Positions 24,576-35,961 of a DNA stretch of 38,163 nucleotides are shown here, piece by piece. Source of the DNA: Flavobacterium psychrophilum DSM 3660 = ATCC 49418 (GTDB taxonomy: Bacteria > Bacteroidota > Bacteroidia > Flavobacteriales > Flavobacteriaceae). The notes under the pieces are model-generated. The model was not told the DNA's origin. It did not search any database and worked only from the letters and a program-made list of their open reading frames with translations. The translations under genes were made by a program, and so were the position numbers. Numbering within the stretch: the stretch's first letter is position 1; each line of letters starts with the position of its first letter. The stretch is taken from the NCBI RefSeq assembly GCF_002217405.1, contig NZ_MUHE01000019.1:1-38163 (forward strand). The letters run 5' to 3'.

Positions 24576-27500
24576 ATGATAACAAATCAGACTGAAAGAT
24601 TGAATTTTGCCTCAACAAAAAATATTCCTGCTTATCCAGATTTTCTAGATGTTCAGGTTAAATCTTTTCAAGATTTCTTTCAATTAGAAACGAAATCTGA
24701 CGAAAGAGGCAACGAAGGGCTTTACAATACCTTCATGGAAAACTTTCCAATTACAGATACTAGAAATAACTTTGTATTGGAGTTTATTGATTACTTTGTA
24801 GACCCACCTCGTTATACAATTCAAGAATGTATAGAGAGAGGTCTTACTTATAGTGTGCCACTAAAAGCACGTTTAAAACTATATTGTACAGACCCAGAAC
24901 ATGAAGATTTTGAAACTATAGTACAAGATGTATATCTTGGAACTATTCCTTACATGACACCTAGCGGAACTTTCGTTATTAACGGTGCTGAGCGTGTGGT
25001 TGTTTCTCAATTACATAGATCACCAGGTGTTTTCTTTGGACAATCATTCCATGCAAATGGAACCAAATTATATTCTGCGCGTGTTATTCCTTTTAAAGGA
25101 TCATGGATAGAATTTGCTACCGATATCAATAGTGTAATGTATGCTTATATCGATAGAAAGAAAAAATTACCTGTTACTACTTTATTCCGTGCTATCGGTT
25201 TTCAAAGTGATAAAGATATCCTTGAAATTTTTGACCTTGCTGAAGAAATTAAAGTTTCTAAATCAGGACTTAAAAAATATATTGGAAGAAAACTTGCTGC
25301 TCGTGTATTAAACACTTGGCACGAAGATTTCGTCGATGAAGATACTGGTGAAGTAGTTTCTATCGAAAGAAATGAAATCATCTTAGATCGTGATACGATT
25401 TTAGATAAAGATAATGTAGAAGAAATTGTAGAATCTAACGTGAAATCTATCTTGTTGCACAAGGAAGATAATAACGTTGTAGATTATTCAATCATTCATA
25501 ATACATTACAAAAAGATCCAACCAACTCTGAAAAAGAAGCCGTTGAGCACATCTACAGACAATTGCGTAATGCAGAACCGCCTGATGAAGAAACTGCTCG
25601 TGGTATTATAGATAAATTATTCTTCTCTGACCAACGTTACAATTTAGGTGAAGTAGGTCGTTATAGAATAAACAAAAAATTAGGTTTAGATACTCCAATG
25701 GAAAAGCAAGTGCTTACCAAAGAAGATATCATTACCATCGTGAAATATTTGATCGAGTTAATCAATGCGAAAGCAGATATTGATGATATCGATCACTTAT
25801 CAAACCGTCGTGTAAGAACTGTAGGTGAGCAATTATCTCAGCAATTTGGCGTTGGTTTGGCTCGTATGGCTAGAACTATTCGTGAGAGAATGAACGTTAG
25901 AGATAACGAGGTGTTTACACCTATCGATTTGATTAATGCTAAAACATTATCATCGGTAATCAACTCTTTCTTTGGTACAAACCAGTTGTCTCAATTTATG
26001 GATCAAACCAATCCATTAGCCGAGATTACACACAAGCGTCGTTTATCTGCCCTAGGACCAGGTGGTCTTTCTCGTGAAAGAGCTGGTTTTGAGGTACGTG
26101 ACGTTCACTACACGCACTACGGAAGACTTTGCCCAATTGAAACTCCTGAGGGACCAAACATTGGATTAATTTCATCTTTGGGTGTTTACGCAAAAGTAAA
26201 CGGAATGGGTTTTATCGAAACGCCGTATCGTAAAGTAACAAATGGTGTTGTTGATTTAACTTCTGTCCCTAAATATTTAAGTGCCGAAGAAGAAGAAGGA
26301 ATGTTAATTGCACAAGCAAACATTCAAATGGATGAAAATGGTAAAATTACTGCCGATAACGTTATTGCTCGTCAAGAAGGTGATTTTCCAGTAATAGACC
26401 CAACGGCTGTTCATTATACTGATGTTGCGCCTAATCAAATTGCATCTATCTCAGCTTCATTAATTCCTTTCTTGGAACATGATGATGCGAATAGAGCCTT
26501 GATGGGATCTAACATGATGCGTCAAGCTGTTCCTCTTATTCGCCCTGAAGCACCAATTGTTGGTACAGGTTTAGAGCGTCAAGTAGCCTCAGATTCTAGA
26601 GTATTAATAAATGCTGAAGGAGCTGGAGTTGTAGAATATGTTGATGCAGATATGATTACCATCAAATACGATAGAACGGATGCCGAAAGAGCAGTAAGTT
26701 TCGAATCTGATGAGAAGACATATAAATTAATTAAATTTAGAAAAACGAATCAAGGAACTTCTATCAACTTAAAACCTATCGTAAGAAAAGGGGATAAAGT
26801 AATAAAAGGACAAGTGCTTTGTGAAGGATATGCAACACAAAACGGAGAGTTAGCTTTAGGTCGTAACCTAAAAGTAGCCTTTATGCCTTGGAAAGGGTAT
26901 AACTTCGAGGATGCGATTGTAATTTCTGAAAAAGTAGTTCGTGATGATATTTTTACCTCAATCCACGTAGATGATTATTCATTAGAAGTTAGAGATACAA
27001 AATTAGGTAACGAAGAGTTAACTAATGATATTCCTAATGTTTCTGAAGAAGCTACCAAAGATTTAGATGAAAACGGAATGATTAGAATTGGTGCCGAAGT
27101 TAAACCTGGCGATATTCTAATAGGAAAAATTACACCAAAAGGAGAATCAGATCCAACTCCAGAAGAGAAATTGCTTCGTGCCATCTTCGGGGATAAAGCT
27201 GGTGATGTAAAAGATGCTTCATTAAAAGCTTCTCCATCACTTCATGGTGTTGTTTTAGATAAAAAACTATTCGCAAGAGCAGTAAAAGACAAACGTAAAC
27301 GTACACAAGATAAAGACGCATTGTCTGATCTGGAAATGGAATTTGAAGTTAAATTTGTTGAATTAAAAGACAAATTAGTAGACAAATTATTTACCATAGT
27401 AAACGGAAAAACATCGCAAGGTGTGATGAATGATTTGGGTGAAGAAGTTTTACCAAAAGGTAAAAAATATACTCAAAAAATGTTATATGCAGTTGAAGAT

Positions 27501-28388
27501 TTTGCTCACTTAACAAGAGGACAATGGGTTGCTGACGATGAAACCAATAAAATGGTGAACGACTTAATTCATAACTACAAAATTAAGTTAAACGACCTTC
27601 AAGGCGCATTAAGAAGAGAGAAATTTACCATTACAGTTGGAGATGAATTGCCAGCAGGAATCTTGAAATTAGCCAAAGTTTATATCGCCAAAAAACGTAA
27701 GTTAAAAGTAGGTGATAAAATGGCGGGTCGTCACGGAAATAAAGGAATCGTTGCACGTATTGTGCGTCACGAAGACATGCCTTTCCTTGAAGACGGAACA
27801 CCAGTAGATATTGTATTGAATCCACTTGGAGTACCTTCTCGTATGAACATTGGTCAGATTTACGAAACCGTTCTAGGGTGGGCAGGACAAAACTTGGGAC
27901 GCAAATATGCAACACCAATTTTCGACGGAGCATCATTAGATCAAATAAACGCAATTACTGACGAAGCTGGGGTACCACGTTTCGGACACACACATCTTTA
28001 TGATGGTGGTACAGGAGAGCGTTTCCACCAAGCCGCAACAGTTGGAGTTATCTATATGTTGAAACTTGGACACATGGTTGATGACAAAATGCACGCACGT
28101 TCTATCGGACCATACTCACTTATTACACAACAACCATTGGGTGGAAAAGCTCAATTTGGAGGGCAGCGTTTTGGAGAGATGGAGGTTTGGGCACTTGAAG
28201 CTTATGGAGCATCAAGTACACTACGTGAAATTTTGACAGTAAAATCTGATGATGTTATTGGTAGAGCAAAAACTTACGAAGCAATCGTGAAGGGAGAAAC
28301 TATGCCAGAACCAGGATTACCTGAATCGTTCAATGTATTAATGCATGAACTAAAAGGTCTTGGATTAGATATTCGTTTAGAAGAATAA
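24576..28388 (+). CDS. rpoB: DNA-directed RNA polymerase subunit beta
   Basis: The beta subunit forms one pincer of RNA polymerase and carries the rifampicin pocket. The 1270-residue protein has the Bacteroidota-type N-terminus [16 protein letters not shown] and all major conserved regions. The Rif region at about 469-493 reads [20 protein letters not shown], with Asp476, His486 and Ser491 at the positions of E. coli Asp516, His526 and Ser531, so no classical resistance change is present. The conserved Lys-Arg-rich region [14 protein letters not shown] and the C-terminal [14 protein letters not shown] are intact. I start at the ATG at 24576, one codon after an in-frame TTG. A long hairpin follows the stop codon before rpoC. 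Confidence 0.99.
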   Translation: MITNQTERLNFASTKNIPAYPDFLDVQVKSFQDFFQLETKSDERGNEGLYNTFMENFPITDTRNNFVLEFIDYFVDPPRYTIQECIERGLTYSVPLKARLKLYCTDPEHEDFETIVQDVYLGTIPYMTPSGTFVINGAERVVVSQLHRSPGVFFGQSFHANGTKLYSARVIPFKGSWIEFATDINSVMYAYIDRKKKLPVTTLFRAIGFQSDKDILEIFDLAEEIKVSKSGLKKYIGRKLAARVLNTWHEDFVDEDTGEVVSIERNEIILDRDTILDKDNVEEIVESNVKSILLHKEDNNVVDYSIIHNTLQKDPTNSEKEAVEHIYRQLRNAEPPDEETARGIIDKLFFSDQRYNLGEVGRYRINKKLGLDTPMEKQVLTKEDIITIVKYLIELINAKADIDDIDHLSNRRVRTVGEQLSQQFGVGLARMARTIRERMNVRDNEVFTPIDLINAKTLSSVINSFFGTNQLSQFMDQTNPLAEITHKRRLSALGPGGLSRERAGFEVRDVHYTHYGRLCPIETPEGPNIGLISSLGVYAKVNGMGFIETPYRKVTNGVVDLTSVPKYLSAEEEEGMLIAQANIQMDENGKITADNVIARQEGDFPVIDPTAVHYTDVAPNQIASISASLIPFLEHDDANRALMGSNMMRQAVPLIRPEAPIVGTGLERQVASDSRVLINAEGAGVVEYVDADMITIKYDRTDAERAVSFESDEKTYKLIKFRKTNQGTSINLKPIVRKGDKVIKGQVLCEGYATQNGELALGRNLKVAFMPWKGYNFEDAIVISEKVVRDDIFTSIHVDDYSLEVRDTKLGNEELTNDIPNVSEEATKDLDENGMIRIGAEVKPGDILIGKITPKGESDPTPEEKLLRAIFGDKAGDVKDASLKASPSLHGVVLDKKLFARAVKDKRKRTQDKDALSDLEMEFEVKFVELKDKLVDKLFTIVNGKTSQGVMNDLGEEVLPKGKKYTQKMLYAVEDFAHLTRGQWVADDETNKMVNDLIHNYKIKLNDLQGALRREKFTITVGDELPAGILKLAKVYIAKKRKLKVGDKMAGRHGNKGIVARIVRHEDMPFLEDGTPVDIVLNPLGVPSRMNIGQIYETVLGWAGQNLGRKYATPIFDGASLDQINAITDEAGVPRFGHTHLYDGGTGERFHQAATVGVIYMLKLGHMVDDKMHARSIGPYSLITQQPLGGKAQFGGQRFGEMEVWALEAYGASSTLREILTVKSDDVIGRAKTYEAIVKGETMPEPGLPESFNVLMHELKGLGLDIRLEE

Positions 28389-28393
28389 AAAAT

Positions 28394-28434
28394 CTCGAAA
28401 GTCGAAAGTCAAAAGACTTTCGACTTTCGATTTT
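28394..28434 (+). terminator. 16-bp perfect hairpin with T-tract between rpoB and rpoC
   Basis: The left arm (28394-28409, two TCGAAAG units) and right arm (28414-28429, two GACTTTCGA-type units) are perfect inverse complements around AAAA, followed by TTTTT. By form it is a strong intrinsic terminator, starting 6 bp after the rpoB stop. The repeated GAAAGTC unit suggests origin from a dispersed simple repeat. Confidence 0.75.
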
Positions 28435-28554
28435 TCAACTAATTTTAATAAGTTTTTAGGATTTATACCCGTAATCCGTTCCGATTTTTTATTAATATTT
28501 AATAATTAGCACTTCAATATTTATTTGAAGTTTAGAGAAGTAATCCGAGGTAGT

Positions 28555-28633
28555 GTTTAAGTCATAAAGTCAAATGTCATAAAGTTTTAAAGTCTCGAAT
28601 GACTTTTCGACCTTAGACTTTCAAACTTTCGAC
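28555..28633. repeat. GTCATAAAGT/GACTTT repeat tract in the rpoB-rpoC spacer
   Basis: GTCATAAAGT occurs at 28561-28570 and 28576-28585. AAAGTC/GACTTT (28589-28594, 28601-28606) forms a further hairpin, then GACTTTCAAACTTTCGAC follows. It is the same GAAAGTC-type vocabulary as the hairpin at 28394. Confidence 0.6.
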
Positions 28634-28680
28634 GTAAATAAAATCAATTTTTAATTGCAAATAAATCAATAGTAAAAACT

Positions 28681-31600
28681 ATGATAGAGAATAGAAACAA
28701 TAATAATAACAGAGACAAGAATCCAGTTAAAAGATTCAATAAAATCTCTATAGGATTAGCTTCACCAGAATCTATCTTGGCAGAGTCAAGAGGAGAGGTG
28801 TTAAAGCCGGAAACTATCAACTATAGAACGCATAAGCCAGAACGTGATGGTCTTTTCTGTGAACGAATTTTCGGACCTGTAAAAGATTTCGAATGTGCTT
28901 GTGGAAAATACAAAAGAATCCGATACAAAGGAATCGTTTGTGACCGTTGTGGTGTAGAAGTCACTGAGAAAAAAGTACGTCGTGATAGAGTAGGACACAT
29001 TAATCTTGTTGTGCCAATCGCTCATATCTGGTATTTCCGTTCACTTCCAAACAAAATTGGGTACATTCTTGGATTGCCATCTAAGAAATTAGATATGATT
29101 ATTTACTACGAAAGATATGTAGTAATTCAAGCGGGTATTGCTCAAAATGCTGAAGGAGAATCTATCAAAAGATTAGATTTCTTAACAGAAGAAGAGTACT
29201 TAAATATTCTTGATACTCTTCCAGCTGATAACCAATATTTAGATGATTTTGATCCTAATAAATTTGTTGCCAAAATGGGAGCAGAGTGTATTATGGACTT
29301 ATTAGCACGTATCAATCTAGACGAATTGTCTTACGATTTGAGACACAAAGCAAATAACGAAACATCTAAGCAAAGAAAAACAGAAGCCTTAAAAAGACTT
29401 CAAGTGGTTGAATCTTTCCGTGAGTCTAACAAGAACAGAGAGAATCGTCCTGAATGGATGATTATGAAAGTGGTTCCTGTTATCCCACCAGAATTACGCC
29501 CGCTTGTACCACTAGACGGTGGTCGTTTTGCAACTTCAGATTTAAATGACTTATACCGTCGTGTAATTATACGTAACAACCGTCTAAAAAGATTAATGGA
29601 AATTAAAGCTCCAGAAGTAATCTTAAGAAACGAAAAACGTATGTTGCAGGAATCAGTAGATTCACTTTTCGATAATACTCGTAAAGCTTCTGCTGTAAAA
29701 ACGGAATCTAACAGACCGTTAAAATCCCTTTCTGATTCCTTAAAAGGAAAACAAGGTCGTTTCCGTCAAAACTTACTAGGAAAACGTGTCGATTATTCTG
29801 CTCGTTCGGTAATTGTTGTTGGACCTGAATTAAGATTATTCGAATGTGGTATCCCAAAAGATATGGCGGCCGAATTATACAAACCATTCGTTATCCGTAA
29901 ATTGATAGAGCGTGGAATTGTAAAAACAGTAAAATCTGCAAAAAAAATAATAGACAAAAAAGAACCAGTAGTTTGGGATATTCTTGAAAATGTAATTAAA
30001 GGACACCCAATATTACTAAATCGTGCCCCTACTTTGCACAGATTAGGTATTCAAGCATTTCAACCTAAATTAATTGAAGGAAAAGCAATACAATTGCACC
30101 CTTTAGTTTGTACAGCTTTTAATGCCGATTTCGATGGAGATCAGATGGCAGTTCACTTGCCACTTGGACCAGAGGCTATTCTAGAAGCACAATTGTTAAT
30201 GTTGGCTTCACACAATATCTTAAATCCAGCAAATGGTGCGCCAGTTACTGTACCTTCTCAAGACATGGTACTTGGTCTGTATTACATGACCAAGGAACGT
30301 TTAACAACCGAAGGACACATTATTCTAGGACAAGATTTAGTTTTCTATTCTGCCGAAGAAACAAATATTGCGCTCAACGAAGGACGAGTAGAACTAAATG
30401 CTCGTGTTAAAATTCGTGCTAAAGATTTCAACGAAGAAGGAGAATTAGTATATAAAATTATACAAACCACTGCCGGTCGTGTATTATTTAATGAAGTAGT
30501 ACCAGAAGCAGCAGGTTATATAAATGACGTATTAACTAAGAAAAACTTACGTGATATTATTGGGAAAATCCTTGCAGTAACAGATGTTCCTACAACGGCA
30601 GCTTTCCTTGATAACATTAAAGATATGGGTTATAAATTTGCCTTCAAAGGTGGATTATCATTCTCTCTTGGTGATATTAGAATTCCAGAACAAAAAACAC
30701 AGCTTATTGCCGATGCAAGAGCACAAGTAGAAGGAATTTCTGGAAACTATAACATGGGTCTTATTACCAATAACGAACGTTACAATCAAGTTATTGATAT
30801 CTGGACTTCTGCAAATGCACAGCTTACAGAACTTGCAATGAAAAATATCCGTGAAGACCAACAAGGTTTCAACTCGGTATATATGATGCTTGACTCTGGT
30901 GCAAGGGGATCTAAAGAACAAATTCGTCAGTTAACTGGTATGCGTGGTTTGATGGCTAAGCCTAAAAAATCTACTGCTGGTGGTGGTGAAATTATCGAAA
31001 ACCCAATTCTTTCTAACTTTAAAGAAGGTCTTTCTATCCTTGAGTACTTTATTTCTACTCACGGTGCGCGTAAAGGACTTGCAGATACAGCACTTAAAAC
31101 GGCCGATGCGGGTTACTTAACACGTAGATTACATGACGTATCTCAAGACGTAATTGTAAACATCGAAGACTGTGGTACTTTAAGAGGTGTAGAAGTTTCT
31201 GCATTAAAGAAAAATGAAGAAATTGTTGAATCATTAGGAGAAAGAATTTTAGGACGTGTTGTGTTACAAGACGTAGTAAATCCTTTAACCAACGATATAT
31301 TAGTGCATGCAGGTGAGCAAATTACCGAAGCAATAATGAAAGTTATCGAAAACTCTCCAGTAGAGAAAGTAGAAGTACGCTCGCCACTTGTTTGCGAAGC
31401 TACTAAAGGAATTTGTGCTAAATGTTACGGACGTAACTTGGCTACTGGAAAAATGACCCAAAGAGGTGAAGCAGTTGGAGTAATTGCAGCACAATCTATT
31501 GGAGAACCAGGAACACAGCTTACACTTCGTACTTTCCACGTTGGAGGGGTTGCAGGTGGTATTTCTGAAGAATCTAACATTCTTGCAAAATTTGCAGGAC

Positions 31601-32997
31601 GTTTAGAAATTGAAGATTTAAAAACTGTAAAAGGTGAAGATGGAGAAGGTAATTTAGTTGATATTGTAATTTCTCGTTCTACAGAAATGAAATTAATCGA
31701 CCAAAAAACGGGTATTCTTCTTGCTACAAATAATATTCCTTACGGTTCAAGTATTTATGTAAATGACGCTCAAGTTGTAGAAAAAGGAGATGTTATTTGT
31801 AAATGGGATCCATATAATGGAGTTATCGTTTCTGAGTTTACCGGAAAAATTGCTTACGAAGATTTAGAACAAGGACAATCGTTTATGGTCGAAATCGATG
31901 AGCAAACTGGTTTCCAAGAAAAAGTAATTTCTGAAGGAAGAAATAAAAAATTAATCCCTACTTTATTAGTGTATGGTAAAAATGACGAACTAATTCGTTC
32001 GTACAACTTACCAGTAGGAGCCCACCTTATGGTAAATGATGGTGAGAAAATTAAAGCAGGTAAGATTTTAGTAAAAATACCACGTCGTTCCTCAAAAACT
32101 GGCGATATTACAGGAGGTTTACCAAGAATTACCGAGTTGTTAGAAGCTCGTAATCCTTCAAACCCAGCAGTAGTTTCAGAAATTGATGGTGTTGTATCTT
32201 TTGGGAAAATTAAAAGAGGTAACCGTGAGATTGTTATCGAATCTAAATTTGGTGAAATCAAGAAATACCTAGTTAAATTATCTAGTCAAATTCTAGTTCA
32301 AGAAAATGACTTCGTAAGAGCAGGTGTTCCTTTATCTGATGGTGCCATTACACCAGACGATATCTTAAGAATTCAAGGACCAGCTGCTGTACAACAGTAT
32401 TTGGTTAATGAGATTCAGGAAGTTTACCGTTTGCAAGGGGTAAAAATTAACGACAAACACTTTGAGGTAGTAATACGTCAAATGATGCGTAAAGTAAGAG
32501 TTCAGGATCCAGGAGATACATTGTTCTTAGAAGATCAATTAATTCATACTAAGGATTTTATCGTAGAAAACGATAAATTATACGGTATGAAAGTAGTGGA
32601 AGATTCAGGAGATTCTAGTAACTTAAAAGCAGGACAAATTATCACGCCTCGTGAGTTACGTGATGAAAACTCATTGTTGAAACGTACCGATAAAAATTTA
32701 GTTATAGCTCGTGATGTTATTACAGCAACAGCAACTCCAGTATTGCAAGGTATTACTAGAGCATCGCTACAAACTAAATCGTTTATCTCTGCGGCTTCTT
32801 TCCAAGAAACAACAAAAGTACTTAATGAAGCTGCCGTTGCAGGTAAAATAGATTACTTAGAAGGTCTTAAAGAAAATGTAATTGTAGGACACAGAATCCC
32901 AGCCGGTACAGGTATGAGAGAATATGACCATACAATTGTAGGGTCTAAAGAAGAATACAATGATTTGATGGTTGCAAAAGAAGAATTCAATTATTAA
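28681..32997 (+). CDS. rpoC: DNA-directed RNA polymerase subunit beta-prime
   Basis: Beta-prime holds the catalytic magnesium of RNA polymerase. The 1438-residue protein has the N-terminal zinc ribbon (Cys72, Cys74, Cys87, Cys90), the catalytic NADFDGDQM at 481-489 with Asp483, Asp485 and Asp487, and the second zinc cluster (Cys831, Cys905, Cys912, Cys915). The bridge-helix and trigger-loop region is conserved ([20 protein letters not shown]). The N-terminal Asn-rich stretch ([13 protein letters not shown]) looks lineage-typical. It starts 292 bp after rpoB, an unusually long gap for rpoBC, and is closed by a hairpin at 33032. Confidence 0.99.
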   Translation: MIENRNNNNNRDKNPVKRFNKISIGLASPESILAESRGEVLKPETINYRTHKPERDGLFCERIFGPVKDFECACGKYKRIRYKGIVCDRCGVEVTEKKVRRDRVGHINLVVPIAHIWYFRSLPNKIGYILGLPSKKLDMIIYYERYVVIQAGIAQNAEGESIKRLDFLTEEEYLNILDTLPADNQYLDDFDPNKFVAKMGAECIMDLLARINLDELSYDLRHKANNETSKQRKTEALKRLQVVESFRESNKNRENRPEWMIMKVVPVIPPELRPLVPLDGGRFATSDLNDLYRRVIIRNNRLKRLMEIKAPEVILRNEKRMLQESVDSLFDNTRKASAVKTESNRPLKSLSDSLKGKQGRFRQNLLGKRVDYSARSVIVVGPELRLFECGIPKDMAAELYKPFVIRKLIERGIVKTVKSAKKIIDKKEPVVWDILENVIKGHPILLNRAPTLHRLGIQAFQPKLIEGKAIQLHPLVCTAFNADFDGDQMAVHLPLGPEAILEAQLLMLASHNILNPANGAPVTVPSQDMVLGLYYMTKERLTTEGHIILGQDLVFYSAEETNIALNEGRVELNARVKIRAKDFNEEGELVYKIIQTTAGRVLFNEVVPEAAGYINDVLTKKNLRDIIGKILAVTDVPTTAAFLDNIKDMGYKFAFKGGLSFSLGDIRIPEQKTQLIADARAQVEGISGNYNMGLITNNERYNQVIDIWTSANAQLTELAMKNIREDQQGFNSVYMMLDSGARGSKEQIRQLTGMRGLMAKPKKSTAGGGEIIENPILSNFKEGLSILEYFISTHGARKGLADTALKTADAGYLTRRLHDVSQDVIVNIEDCGTLRGVEVSALKKNEEIVESLGERILGRVVLQDVVNPLTNDILVHAGEQITEAIMKVIENSPVEKVEVRSPLVCEATKGICAKCYGRNLATGKMTQRGEAVGVIAAQSIGEPGTQLTLRTFHVGGVAGGISEESNILAKFAGRLEIEDLKTVKGEDGEGNLVDIVISRSTEMKLIDQKTGILLATNNIPYGSSIYVNDAQVVEKGDVICKWDPYNGVIVSEFTGKIAYEDLEQGQSFMVEIDEQTGFQEKVISEGRNKKLIPTLLVYGKNDELIRSYNLPVGAHLMVNDGEKIKAGKILVKIPRRSSKTGDITGGLPRITELLEARNPSNPAVVSEIDGVVSFGKIKRGNREIVIESKFGEIKKYLVKLSSQILVQENDFVRAGVPLSDGAITPDDILRIQGPAAVQQYLVNEIQEVYRLQGVKINDKHFEVVIRQMMRKVRVQDPGDTLFLEDQLIHTKDFIVENDKLYGMKVVEDSGDSSNLKAGQIITPRELRDENSLLKRTDKNLVIARDVITATATPVLQGITRASLQTKSFISAASFQETTKVLNEAAVAGKIDYLEGLKENVIVGHRIPAGTGMREYDHTIVGSKEEYNDLMVAKEEFNY

Positions 32998-33031
32998 TTC
33001 AAATAATTAAATTTTCTTAATTATATTTATA

Positions 33032-33075
33032 AATCCTAATAGCTCTTTATCGAGTTATTAGGATTTTAGTTTTAA
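33032..33075 (+). terminator. rpoC terminator
   Basis: AATCCTAATAGCTC (33032-33045) pairs with GAGTTATTAGGATT (33052-33065), one G-U, followed by a weak T-rich tail (TTAGTTTTAATT). Confidence 0.75.
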
Positions 33076-33079
33076 TTAC

Positions 33080-33303
33080 TTAATTCTATAATAAATAGCT
33101 TTTTTAAAACTCATTATTTGAACGTTACCACAAGGGTCGGGTTTTGCGTTACAAACAAAGTTCACGGAACTCCAATAAAATATAGTGACGTAATATTTTT
33201 GAGACAAAAAAAGCCTCAAAAAAAAATTACACTTCACCCGAGCCTAAAAGAGCAAACTGGCGAAGTAATCCTTAACACAAAATGCTGTAAATAATAGAAT
33301 TAA
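33080..33303 (+). repeat. dispersed element, copy upstream of the DUF3467 gene
   Basis: It aligns along its length with 35743-35927. Shared blocks include TTAATT..AATAAA..AG.TTTTTTAAA, CATTA, CGTTAC.ACAAGGGTC, TTTTTGAG / GCCTCAAAAA (a hairpin), CTTCAC.CGAG.CT, AAGAGC.AACTGGCGAAG and GCTGTAA. This copy has roughly 35-40 extra bases in the middle. It ends 33 bp before the DUF3467 start. It accounts for most of the 338-bp gap after rpoC; no gene is seen in that gap. Confidence 0.75.
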
Positions 33304-33335
33304 ATCATCTTAATCAACTTAAAAAAAACAAAAAA

Positions 33336-33644
33336 ATGAACGAAAACAACCAACAAGGACAAATAAATATCGAGCTAGATGAGCAAATAGCAGATGGAAT
33401 TTATTCTAATCTGGCTATTATAAACCATTCTAATACAGAATTTGTGTTAGATTTTGTAAACATCATGCCAGGTGTGCCAAAGGCCAAAGTAAAATCTAGA
33501 ATTATACTCACACCACAACACGCCAAACGATTAGTTAAAGCAATTGCCGACAATATTCAACGTTTTGAAAGCGTAAACGGAAAAATTGTCGAATCAGAGC
33601 AACCACCAATACCACTAAATTTTGGTGCTGCTGGACAAGCATAA
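33336..33644 (+). CDS. DUF3467 family protein
   Basis: A 102-residue soluble protein of the DUF3467 family, whose function is unknown. It is visible as QINIELDEQIADGIYSNLAIINHSNTEFVLDFVNIMPGVPKAKVKSRIILTPQHAKRLVKAI, where the central FVLDF and the RIILTPQHAKRL block are characteristic. There is no signal peptide or membrane segment. From memory it lies after rpoC across Bacteroidota, which hints at a link to transcription or translation, but the rpoC terminator and an intervening repeat separate them here. A strong terminator follows. Confidence 0.9.
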   Translation: MNENNQQGQINIELDEQIADGIYSNLAIINHSNTEFVLDFVNIMPGVPKAKVKSRIILTPQHAKRLVKAIADNIQRFESVNGKIVESEQPPIPLNFGAAGQA

Positions 33645-33649
33645 ATAAA

Positions 33650-33680
33650 AAAAACCATTCGATAGCCGAATGGTTTTTTT
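33650..33680 (+). terminator. terminator of the DUF3467 gene
   Basis: ACCATTCG (33654-33661) pairs with CGAATGGT (33667-33674), flanked by A and T tracts that lengthen the stem. Probably bidirectional, so it could also stop prfC transcripts. Confidence 0.88.
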
Positions 33681-33914
33681 ATTTATAGTAACCCCTTTTT
33701 ATTGTAAATTCCCTGTAATATTTGGGGCATATATTCTCATTCCTAGAATCGCAAACTGTATATTTGTTATTCTAGTAAATTCAATAACAAAAGGGATAAT
33801 TCTGTAAACTTCGTTTGTGCTAAAATCTAGGCTTTGTGGTAATGTCCAAACGCTAAATTTCAAAATGCTACTTATTCTAAAACTAGATCTTTTTATTATA
33901 TTTATCTAAAAAAA

Positions 33915-35504
33915 CTAATCAAATTCTGAAGTAAAATGCAACTTCACATTAGGAAACTTGCTTTGTGTCATTTGAATAGTAAAATCGCTATCGGCAAGGA
34001 AAACTAACTGTTTGTACTTGTCATGTGCTAGAAATTTCTGTTTTATTCGTTTAAATTCTTTAAACTCTTCACTTTTAGGATCGGTAGGTTTTACCCAACA
34101 CGCCTTGTGTACAGGTAGGTTTTCGTAGGTACATTTAGCACCATATTCGTGCTCTAAACGGTACTGAATTACTTCATATTGTAGCGCACCTACAGTGCCT
34201 ATAATTTTTCTGTTATTCATTTCTAGCGTAAATAATTGCGCAACACCTTCATCCATTAATTGGTCTATTCCTTTGTCTAATTGTTTAGATTTTAGTGGGT
34301 CTGCGTTGTTAATGTATCTAAAATGTTCTGGCGAAAAACTCGGAATTCCTTTAAAACTCATTTGCTCGCCTTCGGTTAGCGTATCACCAATTTTAAAGTT
34401 TCCAGTGTCATGCAAACCTACAATATCTCCAGGATACGAAATGTCTACAATCTCTTTTTTCTCGGCAAAAAAGGCGTTTGGACTCGAAAATTTTAGGTTT
34501 TTACCTTGTCGAACATGTAAATAAGGTTTGTTTCTCTCGAAAGTTCCAGATACAATTTTTACAAACGCCAATCTATCTCGGTGTTTAGGATCCATATTGG
34601 CATGAATTTTAAACACAAATCCAGATAATTTTGCTTCAGTAGGATCTACCAATCTTGTTTCCGATTCCTTTGGTCTTGGCGACGGTGCAATTTCTACAAA
34701 ACAATCTAGCAATTCTCTAACGCCAAAATTATTTAATGCCGAACCAAAAAACACGGGTTGTAACTTCCCGTCAAGATAATCTTGTCTGTCAAATTTAGGA
34801 TATACTTCGGTAAGTAATTCTAAATTCTCTCGAAGGGTATCGGCTGGTTTCTGACCAATTATTTTTTCTAATTCTGGGCTTTGCACATCAGAAATAGCCA
34901 CAACATCATCAATATTTTTTCGGCTATCGCTACTAAATAGGTTAATGTTTTTTTCCCAAATATTGTATATTCCCTGAAAATCGTAGCCCATTCCTATAGG
35001 AAAACTCATTGGTGTAACGGTTAGTCCTAGCTTTTGTTCTACTTCATCCATCAAGTCGAAAGCATCTTTTCCTTCCCTGTCTAGTTTGTTTATAAAAACC
35101 AGAATAGGAATTTTGCGCATTCTACAAACGGCAACTAATTTTTCGGTTTGTTCCTCGACACCTTTGGCAACATCAATTACAACAATAACACTATCTACAG
35201 CGGTTAGCGTTCTAAAAGTGTCTTCGGCAAAATCCTTGTGTCCTGGGGTATCTAGGATATTAATTTTCTTATCCTTATAAATAAAGGCTAAAACCGATGT
35301 CGAAACCGATATCCCTCTCTGGCGTTCTATTTCCATAAAATCGGAAGTAGCTCCTTTTTTTATTTTGTTATTCTTTACAGCTCCCGCTTCTTGTATGGCA
35401 CCACCAAAAAGTAAAAGTTTTTCTGTTAGTGTTGTCTTACCCGCATCGGGGTGGGAGATAATGCCAAAAGTTCTTCGGCGTTCTATTTCTTTAAGGAAAC
35501 TCAT
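33915..35504 (-). CDS. prfC: peptide chain release factor 3
   Basis: RF3 is a translational GTPase that removes RF1/RF2 after peptide release. The 529-residue protein has the G motifs HPDAGKTTL (about 18-26), DTPGHKDF and NKLDREGKD, and the RF3 N-terminus SFLKEIERRRTFGIISHPDAGKTTLTE is typical. Domain II and the RF3-specific C-terminal region (VGALQYEVIQYRLEHEYG) follow. I start at the ATG at 35504; an in-frame ATG at 35528 would overlap the promoter element at 35526-35533. It is transcribed away from the surface-protein gene at 35962. Confidence 0.97.
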   Translation of the reverse strand: MSFLKEIERRRTFGIISHPDAGKTTLTEKLLLFGGAIQEAGAVKNNKIKKGATSDFMEIERQRGISVSTSVLAFIYKDKKINILDTPGHKDFAEDTFRTLTAVDSVIVVIDVAKGVEEQTEKLVAVCRMRKIPILVFINKLDREGKDAFDLMDEVEQKLGLTVTPMSFPIGMGYDFQGIYNIWEKNINLFSSDSRKNIDDVVAISDVQSPELEKIIGQKPADTLRENLELLTEVYPKFDRQDYLDGKLQPVFFGSALNNFGVRELLDCFVEIAPSPRPKESETRLVDPTEAKLSGFVFKIHANMDPKHRDRLAFVKIVSGTFERNKPYLHVRQGKNLKFSSPNAFFAEKKEIVDISYPGDIVGLHDTGNFKIGDTLTEGEQMSFKGIPSFSPEHFRYINNADPLKSKQLDKGIDQLMDEGVAQLFTLEMNNRKIIGTVGALQYEVIQYRLEHEYGAKCTYENLPVHKACWVKPTDPKSEEFKEFKRIKQKFLAHDKYKQLVFLADSDFTIQMTQSKFPNVKLHFTSEFD

Positions 35505-35525
35505 ACGTTTGTTGTTATAATATTG

Positions 35526-35533
35526 CAAAAATA
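35526..35533 (-). promoter_or_regulatory. -7 element upstream of prfC
   Basis: TATTTTTG on the minus strand, 22 bp before the ATG at 35504. No clear -33 box. Confidence 0.45.
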
Positions 35534-35573
35534 CTGTTTTACGGTCATTTGATAAAGCAGATTCGTTATTAAT

Positions 35574-35581
35574 TATCTTTG
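35574..35581 (+). promoter_or_regulatory. candidate -7 element in the prfC-surface-protein spacer
   Basis: TATCTTTG matches TAnnTTTG, but it is almost 400 bp upstream of the next gene. Weak support. Confidence 0.25.
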
Positions 35582-35620
35582 TGTTATCTTTTATCTATTT
35601 GGTTTGTTTTTTGCGAAGCT

Positions 35621-35660
35621 TATTTGCATTTTGTCGATTTTATTTGCATTTCGTCGATTT
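35621..35660. repeat. tandem 20-bp repeat in the prfC-surface-protein spacer
   Basis: Two adjacent 20-bp units (35621-35640 and 35641-35660), each TATTTGCATT then TTGTCGATTT or TCGTCGATTT, differing at one base. A phased pair of this sort could bind a regulator of either flanking gene. Confidence 0.6.
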
Positions 35661-35719
35661 TACGTCACTTATTCCTTTATGTCACAAATTGTAGTGCTTT
35701 TAATGTTAAAAATATAATA

Positions 35720-35727
35720 TACCTTTG
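35720..35727 (+). promoter_or_regulatory. candidate promoter -7 element for the surface-protein gene
   Basis: TACCTTTG matches TAnnTTTG, 235 bp upstream of the ATG at 35962. If used, the transcript would carry the dispersed element at 35743-35927 in its leader. Confidence 0.4.
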
Positions 35728-35742
35728 TATTAGAATTTATGC

Positions 35743-35927
35743 TTAATTTTAAAATAAACAGATTTTTTAAATCTCATTACTTTGGCGTTACACAAGGGTC
35801 TAGTTTTACCTTGCAACCTTTTTGAGGAAGAAAAAGCCTCAAAAAAGACTTTCGCTTCACTCGAGGCTGAAAGAGCGAACTGGCGAAGCAACCCCTAAAG
35901 AAAACGCTGTAATTTATAAAATTAAGT
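35743..35927 (+). repeat. dispersed element, copy upstream of the surface-protein gene
   Basis: The second full copy of the element at 33080-33303, with a better hairpin (TTTTTGAGG at 35819-35827 pairing with CCTCAAAAA at 35837-35845). It ends about 35 bp before the ATG at 35962, mirroring the first copy. Together with the tandem 20-mers it fills the 457-bp gap between prfC and the surface protein; no gene is seen there. Confidence 0.75.
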
Positions 35928-35961
35928 CAGAATTTACATGTTGAAATTATAAAATAAATTT

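Noticed and set aside
25960..26060. Possible rifampicin-resistance change in RpoB
   Set aside because: Asp476, His486 and Ser491 (E. coli 516, 526, 531) are the susceptible-type residues and the surrounding cluster is normal.
33675..33914. 240-bp spacer between the DUF3467 terminator and the prfC stop codon
   Set aside because: I looked for a small gene, RNA or repeat; only a loose CCCTTTT...AAAAGGG pairing about 90 bp apart is visible, which is not enough to report.
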